From Streptomyces seoulensis (GTDB taxonomy: Bacteria > Actinomycetota > Actinomycetes > Streptomycetales > Streptomycetaceae): a DNA stretch of 64,000 nucleotides. Numbering within the stretch: position 1 is the stretch's first letter; the number at the start of each line of letters is the position of its first letter. Below are positions 16,534-26,300 of this stretch, in pieces. The stretch is from positions 248,001-312,000 of the forward strand of contig CP054936.1 of NCBI GenBank assembly GCA_013364255.1. The letters run 5' to 3'. The notes beneath the pieces are model-generated. The model saw nothing but the letters and a program-made list of their open reading frames with translations, was not told where the DNA came from and searched no databases. The position numbers and the translations under genes are program-made.

Positions 16534-17496
16534 TCAGGAGGGGCCGGCGCGGCGCGCGGACGGGTAGGCGTGGAAGCCCCGTCCGCTCTTGCGTCCGGTG
16601 TCGCCCGCCGCCACCAGCCGCGCCAGGAGCGGGCAGGGCCGGAAGCGGGGGTCGCCGGTGCAGTGGAGCAGGACCTCCAGGGTGTCCAGGACCGTGTCCA
16701 GACCGATGAGGTCGGCGGTGGCCAGCGGGCCCATCCGGTGGCCGAAGCAGGCACGGAAGATCTCGTCGACGCGTGCGGCGTCCGCGGTGCCCTCCTGTAC
16801 GACGGTGGCCGCCTCGTTGACGGTGAGCATCAGCACCCGGTTGGACGCGAACCCCGGGGCGTCGGACACCACGAGCGCCTTCTTGCCCAGGCCGGCCAGC
16901 AGTCCCAGCGTCCGGTCCATGGTCGGCCGGTCGGTCCGCGCCGTGCGGACGACCTCGACCGAGTCCGTCACCGGGGCGGGGTTCATGAAGTGCGTGCCCA
17001 CGACCCGGCCGGGGTGTGCGGTGACCTCCGCCAGCCGGGTGAGGGGAATCGCCGAGGTGCAGGAGGCCAGGACGGCGTCCGGCGGACAGCGGCGGTCCAG
17101 TTCCCGGAAGATCTCCTCCTTGACCGGGATCCGCTCCCGCGCGCACTCGATGACGAAAGCGACCGCGCCCAGGTCGGCGAGGGTCGCGCTCCAGCGGACG
17201 GGGGGCGCGGAGCGCACGGTACCGGTACCGGTACCGCGTGCGCTGCCGCTGCCGCTGCCGCTGCCGCTGCCGCTGCCGCTGCCGAGGAGGCTGCCCAGCC
17301 GCTGTGCCTGGCGCAGCCGGTGCGGCCCGGTGCCGAGGGCGGCCGGGTCGGTGTCGACCACCACGACCGGGTGACCCGCCGAGACGAGGCACTGCGTGAT
17401 GCCCAGGCCCATCACCCCCGCGCCCACGACCCCGACCGGGGCGCGTCCTTCGTCCGTCACGTCCGCCGCCTCCGCCGTGTCCGCCCCGCCCGTCAT
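16534..17496 (-). CDS. 3-hydroxyacyl-CoA dehydrogenase, FkbK-type (hydroxymalonyl-ACP pathway)
   Basis: 320-residue NAD-dependent dehydrogenase: GVVGAGVMGLGI (NAD fold) at about residue 22, IECARERIPVKEEIF, STSAIPLT-like SCTSAIPLTRL, THFMNPAPV and the C-terminal helical domain with GRKSGRGFHAYP. In FK520/ansamitocin-type pathways the FkbK enzyme oxidises the C3 hydroxyl of glyceryl-ACP toward tartronate semialdehyde-ACP. Its ATG overlaps the stop of the FkbH-type gene (ATGA), making it the last gene of a four-gene operon. An unusual insertion, seven GCTGCC hexamers giving (GS)7, follows the NAD fold near residues 72-85. All catalytic blocks remain intact around it. Confidence 0.88.
   Translation of the reverse strand: MTGGADTAEAADVTDEGRAPVGVVGAGVMGLGITQCLVSAGHPVVVVDTDPAALGTGPHRLRQAQRLGSLLGSGSGSGSGSGSGSARGTGTGTVRSAPPVRWSATLADLGAVAFVIECARERIPVKEEIFRELDRRCPPDAVLASCTSAIPLTRLAEVTAHPGRVVGTHFMNPAPVTDSVEVVRTARTDRPTMDRTLGLLAGLGKKALVVSDAPGFASNRVLMLTVNEAATVVQEGTADAARVDEIFRACFGHRMGPLATADLIGLDTVLDTLEVLLHCTGDPRFRPCPLLARLVAAGDTGRKSGRGFHAYPSARRAGPS
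17242..17283. repeat. Hexanucleotide repeat (GCTGCC)x7 inside the fkbK-like gene
   Basis: Seven perfect GCTGCC units on the plus strand encode a Gly-Ser linker on the minus-strand protein. An adjacent GGTACC-rich stretch (about 17218-17236) encodes Gly-Thr repeats. In-frame expansion by slippage is the likely origin. Confidence 0.9.
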
Positions 17497-18545
17497 CGCC
17501 CGGCCCCTTCCTGTCCGTCCTGTGCGAGAACCACCCGGACGTGGCCGGACCGCGCCGGGCGCGGCCGTGCCGGGTCGACCGCCAGGACCATCCGGTCACC
17601 GTCCTGCTCCAGCACCTCGAAACCGGCGAAGCGCAAGGTCACCAGCATGGCCTGGTTGACGGGGGTGGTCACGAAGTGGGCGACCGGACGCCGTCCGGCC
17701 GCCAGGGCGCGGGCCACCAGGTGTTCCAGGAGTACGCCGCCGGCTCCGCGGGACAGCACCCGGCAGGAGGTGAGCAGCAGCAGGAGCACGGCGTCGGCGC
17801 CGGTCAGCTCCGAGACGGTGAGCCCGATCGTGCCGTACGAGCCGAAGCGGTCGCGCAGGGCGGCCACGAGCACCTCGTGACGCGGTGAGCGGCACAGCCG
17901 GCGCAGCTCCGACAGGTCGAAGGTGACTCCCGTGGTGTTCAACTGATGGGTGCGCACGGTCAGTTCCCGGGCGCGCTCCAAGTCCGCCTCGCCTGCCCGC
18001 CGTACGGTCATCACCAGGTCGAGCGAGGCCAGGAAGTCGCCCCTCGTCCCGGGGAACTCCCGCTCCGCGTCGCCGCGTCGCCGCTCGACGCGGTAGAGGT
18101 CGCGCCGGCCGCGCGCCTCCTCGGTGACGGGGCCGGTGCGGAACTCCGCCAGCAGGGCCAGGCCGCCGACCTGGTCGGCGCGGTAGCAGCGCACCTGGGG
18201 CAGGGCGGAGGCGACCTCGGACCGCTCGGCGGGGTCGTTGTCCACGAAGGCCACGGCGTCCAGGGGCATGCCGAGGGCGTCGGCGATGCGCCGTACGGCG
18301 TCGGACTTGCTGCCCCAGCCGATCTCCACCCGGGAGAACCACGTGTCCAGTCCGAGCGCGGCCAGGTGGGCGGTGGACGCGGCGCGGTCGCCCCGGCCGG
18401 CGACGGCGTGCAGGACACCGCGCCGGTCGAGGGTCTGGAGGGCGCGGACGGCGGGTGCGAAGGGCGGCGGCCGGTCGCCCTCCAGCACCACGCCGTCCCA
18501 CAGGGTGTCGTCCAGGTCCCACACCAGGCACTTGACCGCGGTCAC
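17493..18545 (-). CDS. FkbH-type HAD-family glyceryl-ACP synthase
   Basis: 350-residue protein with the HAD phosphatase motif WDLDDTLWDG (DxDxT) at the N-terminus, VDNDPAERSEV as the distal acidic motif, and a C-terminal acetyltransferase-like region (TTGVTFDLSELRRL...GSYGTIGL...LEHLVARAL). This is the HAD-IIIC/FkbH architecture. FkbH proteins take 1,3-bisphosphoglycerate, remove a phosphate and load D-glycerate onto a dedicated ACP. The GTG at 18545 overlaps the stop of the upstream acyl-CoA dehydrogenase gene (GTGA), and its own stop overlaps the next ATG, so the operon is translationally coupled. Open sequence further upstream is not family-like. Confidence 0.92.
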   Translation of the reverse strand: MTAVKCLVWDLDDTLWDGVVLEGDRPPPFAPAVRALQTLDRRGVLHAVAGRGDRAASTAHLAALGLDTWFSRVEIGWGSKSDAVRRIADALGMPLDAVAFVDNDPAERSEVASALPQVRCYRADQVGGLALLAEFRTGPVTEEARGRRDLYRVERRRGDAEREFPGTRGDFLASLDLVMTVRRAGEADLERARELTVRTHQLNTTGVTFDLSELRRLCRSPRHEVLVAALRDRFGSYGTIGLTVSELTGADAVLLLLLTSCRVLSRGAGGVLLEHLVARALAAGRRPVAHFVTTPVNQAMLVTLRFAGFEVLEQDGDRMVLAVDPARPRPARSGHVRVVLAQDGQEGAGR

Positions 18546-19744
18546 CGCGGTGTCCCCACGGCCGCCGTACGCGCGACGGCGGACCGCGCCCCGGAGTGTT
18601 CGCGCGGTGCGTGTTCGCGCAGGGCGAGGTCGCCCATTCTCACCTCCGCGGCCAGCTCGGCCCCCTCGATGATCTGCATGATCCGCGCGTCCCGGAAGAA
18701 GCGGCCCACCGTGCTGCCGGGCGCGCAGCCGGCCGCCCCCAGCAGCTGGACGGCGTCCTGGCTGACCTCGGCCGCGGTGCGCGCGGCGGTGTACTTGGCG
18801 ACGACGGTGTCGGTCAGGGCGGCCGGTGTGCCGTCCTGCCGGGAGACGGCCGCGCCCAGGCACACGGCGCGGGCGGCGGCGACGGCGGCCAGTGCGCGCC
18901 CGAGGGCGGCCCGGACGGCCTGGTGGTCGCTGAGCCGGACTCCGTCCTGCTCGCGGGCCGCGGTGTGCCGGGCGGCCAGTTCCAGACAGGCCCCGGCCAT
19001 TCCCACGCAGCCCCAGGCGATGGTGAAGCGCCCGTGGTCGAGGGCGGTGCCGACGACGTGGGACAGTCCGAATCCGGCGGGCGCCACCTGGTCCCGAGCG
19101 GGCACGCGCACCGCGTCGAAACGGACGTGGGCCACGTGGGCGGCGCGCAGGCCGAGTTGGCCGCGCACCGGTTCGACCGAGACGCCGGAGCCGCCGGCCT
19201 CGACCACGACGGTGGCCGGCTTGCCGTCGAGTCGGGCGAGGACCAGGAAGACGTCGGCGCTCTCCCCGAAGCTGACCCACTTCTTGGCGCCGTCCAGGAC
19301 CAGATCGCCGCCGTCACGGCGCAAGGTGGCGGCCACCGCGCCCAGTTCGGTTCCGGCGCCGTCCTCGGTGGCGGCGAAGGCGGCCAGCCGCTCGCCGCGG
19401 ACCAGTGCGGGCAGCAGGCGGGCCCGCTGTTCGTCCGTCCCCCACCGGGACAGCGCGGCGGCGACCATGCCCTGGACGGTCACCGCGCTGCGCAGCGCCG
19501 TGCACACCCCGCCGAGGCGGGCGCACAGCGCGCCCAGCGCGGCCGGGGTGAGGCCCTGTCCGCCGTGGCGTGCCGGCAGGTCGGCGGCCAGCAGCCCGGT
19601 GCTGCCCAGTGCGCGGATCAGGCCGTCGGGCAGCCGCTGCGCCCGGTCCCAGTCGTCGGCGTGTGCCCGCAGCCGGGCGGCGGCGTCCCGGTCCCCGGAG
19701 CCGGCGGCCAGGCGGGCGAGATCCGTGCCGTCCCATTCAGCCAT
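18542..19744 (-). CDS. Acyl-CoA dehydrogenase-like enzyme, FkbI-type
   Basis: 400-residue FAD enzyme with an N-terminal helical domain, FAATEDGAGTELG (FAD signature), GAKKWVSFGESAD, and a C-terminal domain ending in VQLLGAAGCAPGS and QIIEGAEL with a candidate catalytic Glu. In methoxymalonyl/hydroxymalonyl-ACP pathways the FkbI enzyme acts with the FkbK dehydrogenase to oxidise glyceryl-ACP to hydroxymalonyl-ACP. The ATG at 19744 lies within the end of the ACP gene, an 8-base overlap. The tail overlaps the FkbH-type start by four bases. An acyl-CoA beta-oxidation role is excluded mainly by this context. Confidence 0.88.
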   Translation of the reverse strand: MAEWDGTDLARLAAGSGDRDAAARLRAHADDWDRAQRLPDGLIRALGSTGLLAADLPARHGGQGLTPAALGALCARLGGVCTALRSAVTVQGMVAAALSRWGTDEQRARLLPALVRGERLAAFAATEDGAGTELGAVAATLRRDGGDLVLDGAKKWVSFGESADVFLVLARLDGKPATVVVEAGGSGVSVEPVRGQLGLRAAHVAHVRFDAVRVPARDQVAPAGFGLSHVVGTALDHGRFTIAWGCVGMAGACLELAARHTAAREQDGVRLSDHQAVRAALGRALAAVAAARAVCLGAAVSRQDGTPAALTDTVVAKYTAARTAAEVSQDAVQLLGAAGCAPGSTVGRFFRDARIMQIIEGAELAAEVRMGDLALREHAPREHSGARSAVARTAAVGTPR

Positions 19745-20045
19745 CCCCCGCTCCTCCCGGACGTCGTTCGACCGTCGCACCGGCGCGTTTGCGGCGCACG
19801 AAGGCGGCGGTCCGGCCCAGGGTCCGGAAGTTGTCGAGATCGAGGTCTTCCACGGCGATCTCGACGCGGAAGTGCTGTTCCACGAAGGTGACCAGTTCGA
19901 GCGCGAACAACGAATCCGCATTTCCCTGGAGAAAATAATCTTCGTCGGCCCGGAAGTCGGTCCCCGGAAAAACCTGGCCGAAAAAGTTCCTCAGCTCCGC
20001 GAGGACGTCGTCGGGCGCAGGATCACCTGATGGTTGATCTTTCAC
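19737..20045 (-). CDS. Discrete acyl carrier protein, FkbJ-type
   Basis: 102-residue carrier protein. The phosphopantetheine attachment serine sits in GNADSLFALELV, the variant ACP motif of FkbJ-like carriers; helices before (DDVLAELRNFFGQVF) and after (FVEQHFRVEIAVEDLDLDNFRTL) complete the fold. It would carry the glyceryl to hydroxymalonyl intermediate. The GTG at 20045 follows GGGAGG at 5 bases and is preferred to a longer reading from 20081. It is the first gene of the leftward operon, divergent from the giant NRPS gene across 296 bases. The basic C-terminal tail (RRKRAGATVERR) is unusual for an ACP. Confidence 0.92.
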   Translation of the reverse strand: MKDQPSGDPAPDDVLAELRNFFGQVFPGTDFRADEDYFLQGNADSLFALELVTFVEQHFRVEIAVEDLDLDNFRTLGRTAAFVRRKRAGATVERRPGGAGDG

Positions 20046-20341
20046 ACGGCCTCCCGGAAAGGATCGGCACGGAACGATCACCGCGGATCATGGGAAACCC
20101 CGGCGCGCACCATAATGGAGAGGGGGTGGCCATGGTCGTCAATACCCTCGCCCGCGACACCGCATTGCCGCACCGCGGTGTCGTTGTTAATATCCCGCAT
20201 CTGACACCGGAGTCCCGGCCGTTCCGGGTGCGGTGCCAGAAAGCGGTGGACGACACCGCTGTCTTCGGAAAACCGCGCCACTCCGCACGTTTCGCACGTT
20301 TCGCAGACTGAACTGTGCACGGCCGGACGGGAAGGCGTCGC
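20046..20341. promoter_or_regulatory. Bidirectional control region of the NRPS-PKS cluster
   Basis: 296 bases between the divergent ACP and NRPS genes, clearly lower in GC than the flanking genes, as expected of a promoter region. CATAAT at 20111-20116 is a possible rightward -10 without a convincing -35. GCACGTTTC is repeated at about 20287-20304. A 59-codon open frame (20132-20311) begins with ATG behind GGAGAGGGGGTGG, but its third-position GC is well below that of neighbouring genes. No regulator gene of the SARP or LuxR type lies in the cluster. Confidence 0.45.
20132..20311 (+). CDS. Possible small leader peptide upstream of the NRPS (weak)
   Basis: 59-codon open frame starting at ATG 20132, with GGAGAGGGGG close upstream, ending 30 bases before the NRPS ATG. 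The predicted peptide (starts MVVNTLARDTALPHRG) matches no family I recognise. Third-position GC is roughly 70 percent, below typical genes here. It is listed because its ribosome-binding site is good and its location before the NRPS would suit a leader peptide; it may be chance. Confidence 0.2.
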   Translation: MVVNTLARDTALPHRGVVVNIPHLTPESRPFRVRCQKAVDDTAVFGKPRHSARFARFAD

Positions 20342-23300
20342 ATGCGCGGACGGGACGGGGACGGCCGGCTGCTGGACGATCTCTTCGCCGCACAGGCCGC
20401 GCGGACGCCCGGGGCGACGGCACTCGTGTGCGGGGACGCCCGGCTCACCTTCGGCGAACTGGACACCCGGGTAGCGGAGTTGGCCGTGCTGTTGGCCGGT
20501 CACGGCGTCCGCCCGGAGGCGCCGGTCGCCCTGTGCCTGGAGCGGGGCCCGGACCTGATCGCCGGGACGCTGGCCGTCCTGCGCGCGGGCGGCGTGCTGG
20601 TGCCGCTGGATCCCGGGCACCCCGCTCAGCGGCTGGCCGAACTGCTCGCGGACTCCGGTGCCTTGCTCGTCCTCACCGACCGGGAGGCGGGGCGCCCACT
20701 GCCCGCGCACGGACCGGCCCGGCTGTACACCGACGAGGCGGACAGTCCGGGGGGCGCGGGAATGCCGGGTGGCGCGGGAAGCCCGGGGGGCGCGGGAAGG
20801 CCAGGCGGCGCGGGAAGCCCGGGCGGCGGCGCGGACAGGCCGGGCGGCGCGGGGCCAGGACCCGGGGCCCCGGTGCGCCCGCTTACGGCGAACGCCGCCT
20901 GTCTCATGTACACCTCGGGCTCCTCGGGCCGCCCCAAAGGCGTCGTGATCCCGCACGCCAACCTGGTCAACCTCCACCTCGACTACCTCGCCCGGTGCGT
21001 CGGGCCGACGGTGCGGGCGGCCGGGGGCAGACGGCTGCGGGTGGCCCACACGCTGCCGGCCGCCTTCGACGCCTCCTGGGCGCCCCTGATGTGGCTGGTG
21101 GCGGGCCACGAACTGCACGTCGTCGACTCGCTGACCCGGGACGACCCCGAAGCCCTGGCCGACCTGTGCGCCCGCTCCCGGCTGGACGTGCTCGACGACA
21201 CCCCGTCCCGGCTGCGGCTGCTGCTGCGCGCGGGCCTGCTGTCCGGGGGCGGTCACCGGCCGCTCGACGTCACCGCGGGCGGCGAGGCCCTGGACACGGC
21301 GCTCTGCGCGGAACTGGCCCGCGCCGACGGCGTCGTCTGCCGCAACACCTACGGCCCGACCGAGGCCACCGTGGACGCGCTGAGCTGGCGCGTCCGCCCG
21401 GGCGCCGGGCCGCTGATCGGGCGGCCGGTGGCCGGTGCGCGCGAGCGGGTGCTGGACCGGGAACTGCGGCCGGTGGCCGCCGGAGAGACCGGCGAGCTGT
21501 GGCTGGCGGGCCCCGGCCTCGCCCGCGGCTACCACGGCCGGCCGGGGTGGACCGCGCGGAGCTTCACCGCCGACCCCTTCGGCCCGCCCGGCTCCCGGAT
21601 GTACCGCACCGGCGACCTGGTGCGCCGCCAGGCCGACGGGCAGCTGGAGTTCCTGGGCCGCTCGGACGACCAGGTGAAGATCTCCGGGGCCAGGGTCGAG
21701 CCGCGCGAGGTGGAAGCGGCGCTGGAGCGGCATCCCGGGGTCGAGCGGGCCGTCGTCGTCGGCGCCACCCGTTCCGACGGCCGGCCCTTCCTCGCGGCCT
21801 ACGCGGTGCTCTCCCCCGCCTGCCGGGAGGCGGAGGCATCCGGTGCGGGTGCCGACGCCCACCGGAAGGCGGAGGCACCCGGTGCCGAAGCCCCCGCCCA
21901 CCGGGAGGCGAAGGCACCCGATGCGGAGGCCGACGCCCACCGAGAGACGGCGGCACCGGACACGGACGCCCCCGCCCACCGAGAGGCAGAGGCACCGGAC
22001 ACGGACGCCCCCGCCCACCGGGAGACGGAGACGCCCGACCCCGCCGCCCTGCGCGCCTTCCTCGCCGCCGTGCTGCCGCGGCACGCGCTCCCGGCCGCGC
22101 TGGTCGTCCTCGACCGGCTGCCGCTGCTGCCCGGCGGCAAGGTGGACCGGCGGGCCCTGCCGCCGGCCCGGCCGGGTTCCGACCGCGCCCCTGTGCCGCC
22201 GCGCACCGCCGACGAACGGCTCCTGGCCGGAGTCTGGGAACGCGTCCTGCGCGTCGAGCGCGTCGGTGTGCACGACGACTTCCTGGCGCTCGGCGGTGAC
22301 TCGATCCTCGCCATGCAGATCGTCTCCGAGGTCCGCCGCAGCGAGGAGGCCGCCGGCCGGATGGCGGCGCTGCGCGCCCGGGCACTGTTCGACCACCCCA
22401 CGATCGCGACCCTCGCCGCGGCCCTGGACGCCGGCCGGGCGGCCGATCCCGGGCAACGGCACCCCGGCCCCGCCCCCGCGCCTGCCGCCCCCGTCACCCG
22501 GCGACCCCACCACGGTCGCCCCCTGCCCCTGTCACCCGCCCAGCGCCGCCTGTGGTACCTCGCTCAACTGCGGCCGGGATCGACGGAGTACAACACCGCG
22601 ACCGGCTTCCGGCTGCGCGGCGACCTGGACGCGGCCGCGCTCGGCGCCGCCCTGGACGCCCTGGTCGCCCGGCACGAACCGTTGCGCACCACCTTCCACA
22701 CCGTCGACGGCGAAGGGGTGCAGCGGGTCGGCGCACCCCGCCCGGTGCCGGTCGGGACGGTGGACCTCACCGGCCTTCCGGAGGCCGACCGGGCCGCCGC
22801 CGAGGACCGCGCCGTACGCGAGGAGCTGGGCCGGGCCTTCGACCTGGAGCACGGGCCGCCGCTGCGCGTGCTCGTGGTGCGCCGGGACGCCGACGACCAC
22901 CTCCTCGTCCTGCACCAGCACCACCTGGTCACCGACGGTTGGTCGGTCGGAGTCCTCACCGAGGAACTGGGCGCCCTGTACTCGGCCGCGCTGCGCGGCG
23001 AGCGGGCCCGGCTCCCGCCGCTCGCGCTCCGGTACGCGGACCACGCCGTACGGCAGGCGGAGCGCGCGACGGGGCCGGAGCGGGAGGCGTCCCTCGCCCA
23101 CTGGCGGCGACGGCTGGCCGGCCTCGTACCGCTGGAGCTGCCGACGGACCGACCACGGCCCGCCGTGCGCGCCGCCGCCGGCGCGGTGCACCGCTTCCTG
23201 GTGCCCGCGGAGCTGACCGCCCGGCTGACGGAGGTGGGCCGGGCCGTGGGAGCGACGCCGTTCATGGTGCTGACGGCGGCGCTCCACGTGCTGCTCGCCC

Positions 23301-26300
23301 GGACCTGCGGGCGCCAGGACATCGCGCTCGCGACCGTGCTCTCCGGCCGGGACCGGGTCGAACTGGAGCCGCTGGCGGGCTTCTTCGCGCACACCGTCGT
23401 GCTGCGTTCACAGGCCGAGCCCGATCTGCCCTTCGACGGCTTCCTGCGGGCGGTGCGGTCCACGGTGCTGGACGCCTTCACCCACGGCGAGGTCCCCTAC
23501 GACGAGGTGGTCCGGGCCGTGCGCCCGGAGCGCGACGCCAGCCGTTCCCCGCTGGCCCAGGTCGCCCTGGTGCTCCAGAACGCGCCGCGCCCCGGACTGC
23601 GGATGGCCGGCCTGCGCGCCGAGGACGCCGAACTCCCGGGCCTGACCTCGCTGTTCGACATGACCTGGGAGTTCGAACCGCGGCAGGGCGCGTTGGCCGG
23701 AACGGTGCAGTACGACACCGATCTCTTCGACCCCGCGACGCCCGCCCGGCTGGCGGACCGGCTCGGCGTGCTGCTCGCCGGCATCGCGGACGACCCCGGC
23801 CGGCCCCTGGACCGGCTCCCTCTGCTGCCGGCCGCGGAGGCGCGCCAACTGGCCCGCTGGAGCACCGGCGAGGCCGCCGACCTGCCGGAGACCACGGTGC
23901 ACGCGCTCGTGGCCGAGCAGGTCCGCCTGCGGCCCGGGGCGGTGGCGCTGTCGTACGGTGACACCCGGCTGACCTACGCCGAGCTGGCGGCCCGCGCGGA
24001 CCGGCTGGCCGCCGCGCTGGGCGCGCACGGCGCCGGTCCGGGCAGCGTCGTCGGGGTGCTGCTGGAGCGCGGCGCCGATCTCGTCGTGAGCCTGCTGGCG
24101 GTGCTGCGGTCGGGCGCCGCCTACCTGCCGCTCGACCCCGGCGATCCCGCCGGGCGGTCGGCGTTCCTGCTCGCCGACTCCGGGGCCGCCCTGGTCCTCA
24201 CCCGCGCCGGGCTGCGCGACCGGCTGCCCGCCGACGGCCCCCGGACGCTGTGCGTCGACGACGCGCCGAGCCCGGCGCCGGCCGCCTCCCCCGCCGGCGC
24301 GCACCGTGCCGGCCCGCGCGATCTGGCCTGCGTGTTCTACACGTCGGGCTCCACCGGCTCCCCCAAGGGGGTGCTGGTCGAACACCGCGCGGTGGTACGG
24401 CTGTGCCGCGCGCCGTCGCTGCGGGCCGCGCCCGGGGACGTGCTGGCGCACGCGGCCGCGCCGTCCTTCGACGCGGCCACCTACGAGATCTGGGGGGCGC
24501 TGGCCAACGGGGCGCGGCTCGCCGTGCGGCCGCCCGGGGTGCCGTCGGTGCAGGAGCTGCGGGAGTTCCTGGCGGCCGAGCGGGTGACCGCGCTGTGGCT
24601 GACCGCCGGGCTCTTCCACGAGGTCGCCGACGCCGATCCGGGGGCGCTGGGCGGACTGCGGCGGCTGATCGCCGGCGGCGACGTGCTCTCGCCCGCGCAC
24701 TGCGCGGCGGTCCTGGCGGCGTGCCCGGACCTGGAGCTGGTCAACGGCTACGGGCCCACCGAGGGCACCACCTTCACCACCTGCCACCGGGTGACGCCGC
24801 GGGACACCGCCCGCTCGGTGCCGATCGGACGGCCGCTCGCGGCGACCCGCTGCCATGTTGTGGACGCCCGGATGCGGCCCGTCCCGGTCGGGGTGGCCGG
24901 CGAGCTGCTCGTCGGCGGCGCCGGACTGGCCCGCGGCTACCTCGGCCGGCCGGGCCTGACGGCGTCCCGGTTCGTCGCCGATCCGGGACTCGGCGACGGC
25001 CCGCCCGGCGGCCGGCTGTACCGGACCGGGGACCTGGTGCGGCTGCGCGGTGACGGCGCCCTCATATTCCTCGGCCGGCTGGACGCGCAGGTGAAGATCC
25101 GGGGCTTCCGGGTGGAGCCCGGGGAGGTGGAGGCCGCCCTGACCCGCGATCCGTCCGTCGCGGAGGCGGTGGTCACGGCCCGCAGCGACGGGGGCCACCG
25201 CCATCTGGTCGCCTACGTCACCGGGCGGCCCGGCGGTCCCGTGCCGACGGCCGCCGCCCTGCGGGCCCGGCTGGAGCGGACCGTACCGGGCCATCTGGTG
25301 CCCGCCCGGTACGTCGTGCTGGACCGGCTGCCGCTCACCGCGCACGGCAAGGTGGACCACCGGGCGCTGCCCGCTCCGGCGCGGGCGGCCCGGCCCGCCC
25401 GCACCCCGCCGCGCGGCCCGGTCGAGGAGGCGCTGTGCCGGGTGTGGTCCGAGGTGCTCGGCGTCGACCGGGTCGGCGCCGACGACAACTTCTTCGACCT
25501 GGGCGGCGACTCCATCCTCAGCATCCGGGCGGTGGCGGCTGCTCGGGCGGCCGGGATCCGGATCACCGTCGAGGACGTCCTGCTGCGCCAGACCGTCGCC
25601 CGGCTCGCCGCGACCGTCGCCTCCGGGCCGCCGCCGCGCCCGCCGGCCGCGCCCGCGCCGGGGCCGGTGCCGCTGACACCGGTGCAGCACTGGTTCCGGG
25701 AGACGGTCGGCGCCGGCCACCGCCCGTTCAACCAGTGGATCGACGTCGAACTCGCCGACGGGGTGCGCCCCGAGGCGCTGCGCCGTGCCGTCGCCGCGGT
25801 GGCCCGCCGGCACGGCGCCTGGCGGCTGCGGTTCTCCCGCGACGGGCTGGGCCAGCACACCGTCGGCGACGACGCGGGCGACGGCCTCGTCCTCCACCAC
25901 CGCGACCTGTCCCCGCTCGGTCCGGCGGCGCAGGACCGCGCCATGGCATCAAAGACCGCGCGGGCTCAGAGCGGACTGCGCCCGGACCGGGGGCCGTTGG
26001 GCCGCGCCGTGCTGTTCTCGCTCGGCCCGCACCGTCCGGCCCGGCTCTTCGTGACGGTCCACCACCTGGTGATCGACGCGGTGTCGTGGCAGGTGCTGCT
26101 GGCCGAACTGGACCGCGCCCACGGGCAGGCGGCGTCCGGCACGCCCGTCGACCTCGGGCCGCCGCCCGCCTCCTTCCAGGACTGGGCACACCGGCTGGCG
26201 GAGTACACGGCGGACGGCGGGTTCGATCCGGAGGCCGCGTACTGGTCCCGTACGGCCGGCCGGGTGCACGCCGGCCTCCCTCGGGACCTGGACGGCGTAG

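Noticed and set aside
20740..22045. Repeat arrays near A1 as CRISPR or mobile-element repeats
   Set aside because: Units are degenerate, in frame, short and without unique spacers; they encode protein loops.
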